Assembly (NCBI GenBank): GCA_029982615.1 | Contig: JARRBK010000007.1 | Coordinates: 1-54,794 of the forward strand | Origin: Tepidanaerobacteraceae bacterium | Lineage (GTDB): Bacteria > Bacillota > Thermosediminibacteria > Thermosediminibacterales > Tepidanaerobacteraceae | Direction: 5' to 3' | DNA: 54,794 bases | Part shown: positions 17,028-24,240 of the stretch, piece by piece | Layout: each line of letters starts with the position of its first letter | Numbering within the stretch: position 1 is the first letter of the stretch | Made by a program: the position numbers and the translations under genes | Notes under the pieces: model-generated | Told to the model about the DNA's origin: nothing | The model's database searches: none | Seen by the model: only the letters and a program-made list of their open reading frames with translations

Positions 17028-18569
17028 TTACAGAGACAAAGCGGCGCGGAAGCCGATGCTGAAGCCCGCGCTCGACGGCGGAGTGTCCAAGTCCAACGCA
17101 AACCCCGACCGAGCGTACGAGCCATTGTTCCAGAACCCACCGCGGCGGGCAGCCCGCACACCATAGTTCCGTAACCAGAAGCCGTCCTTCCATTCCTCGC
17201 TTCCGCCAGAGGAAACGGTCGCTGGAAGTGCCAGTGCTGCCAGTTCTGCCTCTGTTCTCATCGTCAGGAACTTAGCGAATTGCGAAGCTCCATAAGTGGC
17301 GTCTGTGGACGTTGGGTTATCATTGCTCATTTGCGGAGATATCTTGGCTATGCCAGTTCCCTGGGCATGGGCAGCGACCGTCGAGCCGTTAGCGCCGCGG
17401 CTCACTGTGATACTGTTGCCGCTTACTGCGGTTATGGTCATCTGCTCAGTTTGACACTGAAGCACATCTCCTACAGCAGGGCCAGTGCAACCAGGCCCGT
17501 TAACCAGATTGGATATAGTAAACGTGGCCGGGCTGGTGGTATTGTTCAGGCCGGCATCTGCCACCTTGGCGGTCCATCCGCCAGGGATGACGCAGTAATC
17601 GGTGATCTGCTGCACCACCGCATCGTTGGCATGGGCGCTGGCCGCCGTGCCATTCTGGCCACGCTGGCAGCCAGTAAGGGTATAGGTGCCGTTGCCATTA
17701 TCAACGAAGGAGGAGTAAAGCACATATTCATCTGTGTTGGTGCCCTCTGCCTTGATTAAAACCAAACCATTGCTGGCAGGCCAAAGTTCAGGGTTCTGCA
17801 CGTTGTCTATGACGATGGCAGTGTCAGTAGCGGTAATGCCGTCCGCATCGTTAATGGCCGCAGTCTTAATGGCCTGGTAACGGCCGCAGTCAATTAGGAA
17901 ATCCACCCATTCCCAGACGTTACCCACGATGTCAAAGATGCCGTTCGCCATCCCGTTGTGGCTATAGGAAATCGGGCCTGTGCCTGTGAGCAGGCGGGAG
18001 TGAGTCTTATTATAACTGGCCGTATAGCTTGCGACGACTGGGTCGGCAATGCCGTAATACTCCCAGGAGTCTGGGTCACGGTAGTCACGTCCCCAGTTAT
18101 TATTGCCCCTGATATCATGGCCCAACAACTTAATTAAAAATACAATAGTAGCCCATTCTTTCATGGTTACCAGATGACAAGAACGGCCGTTGATTTTTCG
18201 GTTTGCACAGGCGATTTTGGCGTTATCCCAGTTTATATCGGTCCAGGGAACAACCCCTTGCTGGGATACAGCTGCAGTCTGGCCTGGGCTGTTTGCCGAA
18301 GTGCTACCCCGGCTAGCATTGGTTGCGTCGGGCTGGCTACATGGGTATTTGTCAAATATGAACCCGCCCAGTTTAAGGTCCTGGGGTGGAAATGCACCGT
18401 TATCATAAAGACCCGCAAGGATGCGGAATTTCGGAACATATATCATTTTGGAAACGACTGTCGTACCGGTACCGTCCGCCTTTGAATTATGGACTACATC
18501 CACCTCACGGGTGCCGGCAGCTATCCGGTCCCGCAGGGCTACCAGGGAGAGCTTGCTTACGTTAGCCAT
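17028..18569 (-). CDS. DGR variable protein, C-type lectin/FGE-like fold, phage receptor-binding candidate
   Basis: The protein has 513 residues; GGAGGTGG precedes the ATG. It shows formylglycine-generating-enzyme-like lectin-fold motifs: CHLVTMKEWATI (131-142), GIFDIVGNVWEWVDF (210-224) and a C-terminal IGFRAA. The VR covers residues 471-511. Compared with TR, residues 479, 485, 493, 495, 496, 500, 501, 502 and 504 differ, all but 501 being Asn in TR. Between the conserved fold segments sits an insert of roughly 150 residues with two related units (GCQRGQNGTAASAHAND near 300 and SRGANGSTVAAHAQGT near 390). It follows the tail fibre genes and likely binds the host surface at the fibre tip, giving tropism switching. 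Confidence 0.93.
   Translation of the reverse strand: MANVSKLSLVALRDRIAAGTREVDVVHNSKADGTGTTVVSKMIYVPKFRILAGLYDNGAFPPQDLKLGGFIFDKYPCSQPDATNASRGSTSANSPGQTAAVSQQGVVPWTDINWDNAKIACANRKINGRSCHLVTMKEWATIVFLIKLLGHDIRGNNNWGRDYRDPDSWEYYGIADPVVASYTASYNKTHSRLLTGTGPISYSHNGMANGIFDIVGNVWEWVDFLIDCGRYQAIKTAAINDADGITATDTAIVIDNVQNPELWPASNGLVLIKAEGTNTDEYVLYSSFVDNGNGTYTLTGCQRGQNGTAASAHANDAVVQQITDYCVIPGGWTAKVADAGLNNTTSPATFTISNLVNGPGCTGPAVGDVLQCQTEQMTITAVSGNSITVSRGANGSTVAAHAQGTGIAKISPQMSNDNPTSTDATYGASQFAKFLTMRTEAELAALALPATVSSGGSEEWKDGFWLRNYGVRAARRGGFWNNGSYARSGFALDLDTPPSSAGFSIGFRAALSL
17039..17160 (-). repeat. DGR variable repeat (VR)
   Basis: This is the recipient copy of TR at the 3' end of the target gene. Of 22 TR adenines, 11 are replaced here: seven by G, three by T and one by C. 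Of the other 100 positions only one differs (17146). The GC-rich 3' end (17039-17058) is identical in TR and lacks changes, as expected of the initiation-of-mutagenic-homing segment. Confidence 0.96.
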
Positions 18570-18938
18570 TTACACCACCTCCGGTAATGGAAATACCACT
18601 ATATCAACTTCATCAAGATTAAGTGGCCTTTCCACCATTTCAGATATAGGTTGCCCATTTTCGTCAAATCTGCCGGTTTGAATATTGTCATATTGCTTTT
18701 CCGGCAGAAAAGCTTCAGCTATCAACCAAAAATGGTCTTTATATAGTTCCGTTGACAGTGAACCGTCCTTGTCTACATATAGCCTAAAAGGTCCGCCTTG
18801 AAATTGTGTAAGGTCTAAAGTTTTGCCCGTCACATTTAACCCACCACATTGAAAGTTCTCGACATTTAACTCGCTGGCTTTCTCTGGATTTACTTTTATA
18901 ACATTATTAGGTTTATTGGGATCCTTCTGTACTATCAT
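18570..18938 (-). CDS. Phage tail-associated protein of unknown function
   Basis: The protein has 122 residues and lies directly upstream of the DGR target gene; its last codons carry that gene's ribosome binding site. It contains GGPFRLYVDKDGSLSTELYK and ends in acidic beta-like sequence. No signal peptide or membrane segment is present. Its place between a fibre-like gene and the variable protein suggests a fibre adaptor or chaperone, which is inference from position only. Confidence 0.6.
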   Translation of the reverse strand: MIVQKDPNKPNNVIKVNPEKASELNVENFQCGGLNVTGKTLDLTQFQGGPFRLYVDKDGSLSTELYKDHFWLIAEAFLPEKQYDNIQTGRFDENGQPISEMVERPLNLDEVDIVVFPLPEVV

Positions 18939-18980
18939 TCTTATTACTCCTTTCTATATATGCCAATACCATCATAACTA

Positions 18981-19418
18981 TTATGTTATGATCTGATACC
19001 TGAAGGCTCCCATAAAACCGCCGGTATTATATACCGTAAATGCATTTGCGGCTTTGCTTATAAATACATCCCCCAGGTCGCCTCCAGTATCTGAAATTGG
19101 TATGATATTAACCATATAATTAGTATAATTTAATCCATGGCTTATAGTTTTTCCTGATGTGCTATTGAAATTGCTCTCGCCCTGTATCGTTTCTGTTTCA
19201 AGAGCCTCCAGTCTTGCCTGCAAATTTGCATATCCAGCTCTGGCGTTTGCAATTTCATTTTTAATGCTATCCTGTTGCTGCTTAAGGTACTGGGTCCTGT
19301 TTGCAAGGTTCCTGTGAGGTTTGTTATCTACACCGTCAGGCCCACCTATTACAGGATCATTGACTTCGATTTGATACACTTCATTATCCCAAGCTATTAT
19401 TTCGGGAATGCCTGCCAT
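18981..19418 (-). CDS. Tail fibre-like protein
   Basis: The protein has 145 residues. The N-terminal half has VNDPVIGGPDGVDNKPHRNL and NRTQYLKQQ, a segment common at the start of Mu- and P2-type tail fibres. A short coiled coil (about 45-75) follows. The C-terminal half resembles a fibre tip domain (HGLNYTNYMVNIIPI, MGAFRYQIIT). It is short for a fibre and may attach the variable protein to the baseplate. Confidence 0.7.
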   Translation of the reverse strand: MAGIPEIIAWDNEVYQIEVNDPVIGGPDGVDNKPHRNLANRTQYLKQQQDSIKNEIANARAGYANLQARLEALETETIQGESNFNSTSGKTISHGLNYTNYMVNIIPISDTGGDLGDVFISKAANAFTVYNTGGFMGAFRYQIIT

Positions 19419-19433
19419 TTTTTATTGCCCTCC

Positions 19434-19892
19434 TTAGATATAAATTGTCCAGATACCATCAATTGAGATATCCTGTGTTTTATCAATAATTTTTACAACA
19501 CCATTATCCTGCCTTACTTTTCTCGCAAAAAGTTTGCCGTCCTGATCAAACAATCCAAATTCGCTTATCTTCATGCCGTTGGCCTCGGTGTCTAATATAG
19601 AAAAACTGATCTGAATAGATGTAGGTGTTGGCTTTGTTTTGTTTTGAACCGGCTTAATATATGCTCCCGTAAGACCTGTATCACTTCCTGTAGGTAAATT
19701 TTGCCCGGTGCCTATACCAATGCTAGTAATCGGCTTTATTGTGGCTCCGCTATACAATGCATTGGCAATAGACGTCCTGGGATAATCAACAACAAGATTA
19801 TTGTCCACCCAGTGCTCAACTATTCTCCCCTTTTTTTTAACATGCACCTCCAAAATTCCTTTAAGATAAATACATTCTACTCCTTTAAGCAT
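19434..19892 (-). CDS. Phage tail/baseplate-associated protein
   Basis: The protein has 152 residues from an ATG at 19892 placed six bases after GAGGAGG; it overlaps the preceding gene by eight bases. Segments such as EVHVKKKGRIVEHWVDNNLV and ISFSILDTEANGMKISEFGL look like phage tail proteins that precede fibres. The last part is beta-rich (DISIDGIWTIYI). The precise role is unknown; position between tail protein I and fibre genes suggests a fibre-baseplate connector. Confidence 0.65.
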   Translation of the reverse strand: MLKGVECIYLKGILEVHVKKKGRIVEHWVDNNLVVDYPRTSIANALYSGATIKPITSIGIGTGQNLPTGSDTGLTGAYIKPVQNKTKPTPTSIQISFSILDTEANGMKISEFGLFDQDGKLFARKVRQDNGVVKIIDKTQDISIDGIWTIYI

Positions 19893-20928
19893 TAAAATCC
19901 TCCTCTGCAAGTTCATAACTATCAAACACTCTGATCACTAAATCATCCTTAATTCCACTTCTCAAAATGCCATCATGCTTATACCCGAAGTTTCTTTCTC
20001 TTTTTCCATTATGGGTTATTAAGCAATACCCATAAGTATTTACCTTACGTGTTTCATTATGAATATTAGAGCCGTTGTAGTATATTCTGGGATCCCTTAC
20101 TTTTTTCCCATTGTGTACGAATTTTACCCCGCCGCCATTATATAAAAATAGTGGCATGTATGTAATACTGCCGGATATAGAATCTTTACTTTGGCTACTT
20201 ACCTTTAAAAGATCCATGGCATCCGATATTCCAGAATTATGAATACTATTGCCATCATGTTTTTGAAGGTTGTCATATTTATATCCTGAAATGTAGTCAT
20301 TGTCTTTATATTTAGGTCTGGGATTAATATCCTCGGAAACTCTAATAATGTCTATGATTTCTGGTATACCAAAGTTAAGGGCTCTAAGGTTTGAATGGGA
20401 TGCCTTTGTCTTTTTTATTACTTCTACTGCAATCTTTATCTTGTCGGCATTGAGCTCAAGAGCGTCGGGAACATTCATTTTTACGTCAAATTGAGCCCAT
20501 TTATACTCTCCAGAATGGGTTTTAACATTGTTATACATAAAAGTCCCGTCAAACCGTGGTATATATGAAGTATCTTTATACAATTCGTATATGTCTACAT
20601 CCGTAAAACCCAATATATTAAGGGCATGTATGATCCCCGGATTTGTGCCCCCTTCGCTGTAAATTATATATGCTGCTAAAAGTCTATTTCTATAAGTTTC
20701 GTCATCCTCACCAGCATATCTGGGCATTTTCCTATCTTCGCCATGCGCATCAAGTTCCGGGCCGATAGCGGTAGCGACGTTCCAGGCTCTTCTAATGTGG
20801 AATATTATTTTTTTGAGTTCATCTTGGTTTATACCTACGGCATCGGCCAGTTTATCTATTTCGGAATCTTTCCCCTGCCTTAAAATGCCCCTTAAAAGCT
20901 CTTTAATGTAATTCCCAAAATCACTCAT
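19885..20928 (-). CDS. Tail protein I-like baseplate protein (Mu gp48 position)
   Basis: The protein has 347 residues. The N-terminal part (DKLADAVGINQDELKK, GPELDAHGEDRKMPRYAGED, YRNRLLAAY) is typical of phage tail protein I/DUF2313-like baseplate proteins. The C-terminal half contains repeated phrases of the type FMYNNVKTHSG, FLYNGGGVKFVHNGKK and IYYNGSNIHNE. These look like a repeat domain that may hold the fibres. It overlaps the gpJ gene by four bases. Confidence 0.8.
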   Translation of the reverse strand: MSDFGNYIKELLRGILRQGKDSEIDKLADAVGINQDELKKIIFHIRRAWNVATAIGPELDAHGEDRKMPRYAGEDDETYRNRLLAAYIIYSEGGTNPGIIHALNILGFTDVDIYELYKDTSYIPRFDGTFMYNNVKTHSGEYKWAQFDVKMNVPDALELNADKIKIAVEVIKKTKASHSNLRALNFGIPEIIDIIRVSEDINPRPKYKDNDYISGYKYDNLQKHDGNSIHNSGISDAMDLLKVSSQSKDSISGSITYMPLFLYNGGGVKFVHNGKKVRDPRIYYNGSNIHNETRKVNTYGYCLITHNGKRERNFGYKHDGILRSGIKDDLVIRVFDSYELAEEDFNA

Positions 20929-22079
20929 ATTCTCATCACCAATACATTAATTGCGCTCGGAACAATGATTTGGTTTTTACTTATTACAATGTCAGTTTGT
21001 GGTGAAATAACATTCACTTTATAAACCCCATTAACCATCATACATGTAGCGATTAAGGCAGATATATATAAAGACTGACCTATACCCAATTTAGAAACAC
21101 CATTGTACGTTGCTAACCCAAATATAGCGTTGAGTCTTGTTTTAATCTCATTTTTAATCTCATTCTCATTCATATAAAGGGATGGTATAAATGCTTCCAC
21201 GGAAATCTCTGTGGAAACCATATCAGGGCCTTTCACGAGTACATTTGCGATATTAGGCTTTTTCTTATTTATGACATTTTGCACCTCATTAATAAGCTCT
21301 TGGCTCGGAGCGCCCGTTGGACCTGTTATAATTACATCAACTGTGCCCTGACCTCTTGGGAAGTTTGAATCAACAGTCACATCCTGCACACCCGACACGC
21401 TTTTGGCCCAGGATATATATGATTCGTCTGTGGCACCTTGAGCCAACTCAGACCACTTAAGAAAGTATCTCTGTCTTAAACTTTCATCATCTTCTGTATC
21501 TGTGCCTTCTTTGGTAATCCAACCCTCTTCATTAGTCACTTCAATATAACTATCTATATATGTCACCATGACGGTAATAAGGCCAGGGCCGATATTGTAG
21601 CAGGCACCGGCAGATTCAGCAATAATATCTGCGTATACATAAGTTGCATCGGCGTTCATTGTCACATCATTTTTTACCAAATAATTATATTCCTTGCCGT
21701 TGATCGGCTTAGATTTCAATATTGAACCGGCTTTTATTACTATGGTTTCGCCTGGTAATTCTCTATAAAATTTTACCTTTCCTTCTGTTTTTGACGCTGT
21801 ATTCCTAAATAATTTTACATCGAGACACTTCGCGTCGAGCCACTCGCCTTCAGCATATGCTGCATATCCCATCGGTATAACTTCCAGCAGGAGGTTATGT
21901 AGATCCGATATACCCTTATTTGCAGCTTCCAGTATATCTCTTGTAACGCCTCCGATGTTAAAATTGGTGATTTTACTGCCGTTATCTATCATGTTTTGTA
22001 TAGAACTATTTACCAATGTTTCAAAATCTTTATAACCGATCATCTCTTTGATTTTCTGTATAAAAGTATCTTTATCCAT
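20925..22079 (-). CDS. Baseplate J protein (Mu gp47-like)
   Basis: The protein has 384 residues. Features of the baseplate J family are present: GEWLDAKCLDVKLFRNTASK, the strand-rich middle (VIKAGSILKSKPI, GPGLITVMVTYI) and ESLRQRYFLKWSELAQGATDESYISWAK followed by QDVTVDSNFP. It builds the wedge of the contractile tail baseplate. The gene overlaps its neighbours by one to four bases, as in a tightly coupled late operon. Confidence 0.92.
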   Translation of the reverse strand: MDKDTFIQKIKEMIGYKDFETLVNSSIQNMIDNGSKITNFNIGGVTRDILEAANKGISDLHNLLLEVIPMGYAAYAEGEWLDAKCLDVKLFRNTASKTEGKVKFYRELPGETIVIKAGSILKSKPINGKEYNYLVKNDVTMNADATYVYADIIAESAGACYNIGPGLITVMVTYIDSYIEVTNEEGWITKEGTDTEDDESLRQRYFLKWSELAQGATDESYISWAKSVSGVQDVTVDSNFPRGQGTVDVIITGPTGAPSQELINEVQNVINKKKPNIANVLVKGPDMVSTEISVEAFIPSLYMNENEIKNEIKTRLNAIFGLATYNGVSKLGIGQSLYISALIATCMMVNGVYKVNVISPQTDIVISKNQIIVPSAINVLVMRI

Positions 22080-22489
22080 TAAGTCACCTCCACGGTGGTG
22101 ATATTATATCCGTAACCAACGACCATATTAAGCGGAGTATTATCAAGTATTGGTATTGTAGATATTGTAAATGTTATTTTATCATTGTTCCACTCAATTA
22201 CTTCAACTTTTGTGCTGCCGGTAATTATCCTGGGATCTTCTTCAATAGCAATTTTGGCTACCTGTTCCAGGTCCATTCTATTTATGGGAGTATCTTCATC
22301 CTGTATGAATAGATAGAGTTCAGAACCATAGTCTGGATGGGCAAAATGAGAACCTTTCGGGGTTAAAAGTCTATTTACTATGTCCTGGACTAAACACCTT
22401 CTCCCTGTAGTAATACCCATATCCCATACAACGGCCACATCTTTAAAGTCAAAGTCAAAATATACGTCCTTTCCAAGCTGGTCATCCAT
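22079..22489 (-). CDS. Baseplate W/gp25-like protein (Mu gp46 position)
   Basis: The protein has 136 residues. RRCLVQDIVNRLLTPKGSHF and PDYGSELYLF match the GPW/gp25 baseplate family, which includes T4 gp25 and P2 W, although Mu gp46 is sometimes placed separately. It links the baseplate hub to the sheath. The stop overlaps the J gene start. Confidence 0.88.
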   Translation of the reverse strand: MDDQLGKDVYFDFDFKDVAVVWDMGITTGRRCLVQDIVNRLLTPKGSHFAHPDYGSELYLFIQDEDTPINRMDLEQVAKIAIEEDPRIITGSTKVEVIEWNNDKITFTISTIPILDNTPLNMVVGYGYNITTVEVT

Positions 22490-22493
22490 TTTA

Positions 22494-22784
22494 TCACCTT
22501 ATTTTAGCATCGATATATGGCATATTCTTATCGTTATAATAAAAACATACTCTAACGATATCCCCTATATTTAATGGTATATCCATAGGCTTATCTAATC
22601 TTGGCAGGATCATGTCATTATTGCCGTCTTTCTTTAATGCCATTACATCAACCTTTGAATCAATTTTGGTTACCTTTGCAAGTATGTGATAAGTGCCGCC
22701 ATCTAGATAATCTAATAACTCAGGCAATGCCTGCTTTAATATGCTCCTGAATGTCTCTATGAGCTCATCTCTTGGGATTCCCAT
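22494..22784 (-). CDS. Small baseplate/spike-associated protein
   Basis: The protein has 96 residues with an N-terminal helix (ELIETFRSILKQALPELLDY) and a beta-rich rest (YHILAKVTKI, IPLNIGDIVRVCFYYND). This OB-like pattern suits a small spike- or gp45-like role. It overlaps the gpD-like gene by 28 bases. It is much shorter than Mu gp45, so the assignment is by position and fold impression. Confidence 0.55.
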   Translation of the reverse strand: MGIPRDELIETFRSILKQALPELLDYLDGGTYHILAKVTKIDSKVDVMALKKDGNNDMILPRLDKPMDIPLNIGDIVRVCFYYNDKNMPYIDAKIR

Positions 22785-23542
22785 TCTATATATGTCCTCG
22801 CTTTCGTTTGATCCTGTAGATATTTAACTTTAGATACTCTCAGAGTTTTATAGTTAGACCAATACCTTTTATCTATAACATTAATAAGATTTAACGGTCT
22901 TATATTAGGTGTTGACCTTGCTTCAATGATTCCATATCCGTCTTTTGCTTCATGAGATATTATATTGCCCGGAGCTTCAAATATAAATGGATCCGTTTTG
23001 GCTCGTGGTGATTGTGCTATAGGTCCCCAGTAAAATTGGTCTTCCGGCTCTATATAGTAGCACCAGTCTTTGAGCGACCATGTATTTGCAACCTTTTTAA
23101 ATATTTCTATTCCTGTACCGTTGGCTATAAACCTTGCAAAGGGAGGAAGCCCGGAATATACATCCGCATCCGAAATGCCTACCTGGGCCAGGCACCATTT
23201 TATAACGCTATCCGGTTTTATATTATAAAAAGCTCGGATTAGTGATTTTTTAAGGAGTCGTGCCTGATTTTGGCAATGAATCGTTATGATTTTATCGCGA
23301 TTGATTTTAGTTATATTGCCCTTAAAAACAAGTGCAAGGCCTTGCTCTCTATATCCCATATATATCGTTGCTGACATGCCGTCCGAAAAAACAGATGCCA
23401 GTTCGGGTTGATATTGTATTTCTATATCAGCAGTGTCTATTGGATCCTTGTATGAGGAATTTACCACAAATCTTATAATCTTGTTTAATTTATAGCCTTC
23501 AATCTCTATATACCATATAGGTGCCAGATACGTAATATCCAT
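22757..23542 (-). CDS. Late control D/gp44-like baseplate hub protein
   Basis: The protein has 261 residues. YLAPIWYIEIEGYKLNKIIR, PIDTADIEIQYQP and MGYREQGLALVFKGNITKIN are typical of the gpD/gp44 hub family that plugs the tail tube. It is shorter than Mu gp44 (379 residues), as in other Firmicute Mu-like phages. It lies between the LysM protein and the small spike-associated protein. Confidence 0.8.
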   Translation of the reverse strand: MDITYLAPIWYIEIEGYKLNKIIRFVVNSSYKDPIDTADIEIQYQPELASVFSDGMSATIYMGYREQGLALVFKGNITKINRDKIITIHCQNQARLLKKSLIRAFYNIKPDSVIKWCLAQVGISDADVYSGLPPFARFIANGTGIEIFKKVANTWSLKDWCYYIEPEDQFYWGPIAQSPRAKTDPFIFEAPGNIISHEAKDGYGIIEARSTPNIRPLNLINVIDKRYWSNYKTLRVSKVKYLQDQTKARTYIEWESQEMSS

Positions 23543-24240
23543 CAGGCAACATCCTTCATCTTATCTATTCTTGCACGCAAAGTTTGAGTTATTTTATCAT
23601 CATCTTTTGCCGGCGATAAGCTATTTTTCGGTATACTTATCTTTTGACCCGGAAATATCAAATTGGCATTTTTGATTTGCGGATTTGCATTCAAAAGTGC
23701 GGTCAATGTCACACCGTTCCTGGCCGCTATATCGCTTAATGTATCTCCGCTTTTAACAATGTAATTCCCGTTACTCGTGGAGGAAGACATATTTGATGTC
23801 GTTGTCGCTGCAGCCTCTTTTTTGGTTATTGAGGGCTTCCATTCCTCAAAAGTAATTTCTGCCGTCATCGTATCATCGGTATTGCTTTCTTTGGTCCGTA
23901 AATTTTTATATAATACAGTCTCTATGCCCCATATTTGAGTATGCTTATTGACAATTCTATATATCTTGGGTTTGGCCGATCGATCAACAGATTTGAATAT
24001 ATCTACCAGTCTCTTCGCCTTATCATAGCACGTGCTTTCATCATCGGTTGTGAGCCTTATAACAAGTGTTATTGTAGCGTCTTCATAGCCGTTTATTTGT
24101 TTCGAGGAACCTGATTGATTGGGTGATTCCTGGTTATCTATTCTTAGGCCATCTTCAATTTCCATGCTTTGCATTATACCTGGAAGAAGAATTGTATCCA
24201 GTTTTATCTGTCCTACATCATCGGTTATTATCTGTATCAT
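23542..24240 (-). CDS. LysM-domain tail protein (Mu gp43 position)
   Basis: The protein has 232 residues. The N-terminal 135 residues resemble a tail protein (VRLTTDDESTCYDKAKRLVD). The C-terminal part is a complete LysM module, YIVKSGDTLSDIAARNGVTL to FPGQKISIPK, that binds peptidoglycan. It likely sits under the baseplate between the tape measure and hub and helps the tail reach the cell wall. The fusion of a LysM to this protein is common in phages of Gram-positive hosts. Confidence 0.85.
   Translation of the reverse strand: MIQIITDDVGQIKLDTILLPGIMQSMEIEDGLRIDNQESPNQSGSSKQINGYEDATITLVIRLTTDDESTCYDKAKRLVDIFKSVDRSAKPKIYRIVNKHTQIWGIETVLYKNLRTKESNTDDTMTAEITFEEWKPSITKKEAAATTTSNMSSSTSNGNYIVKSGDTLSDIAARNGVTLTALLNANPQIKNANLIFPGQKISIPKNSLSPAKDDDKITQTLRARIDKMKDVA

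Noticed and set aside
17280-17759. Long plus-strand frames opposite the DGR target gene
   Set aside because: They mirror the minus-strand coding sequence; no start signals or family features.
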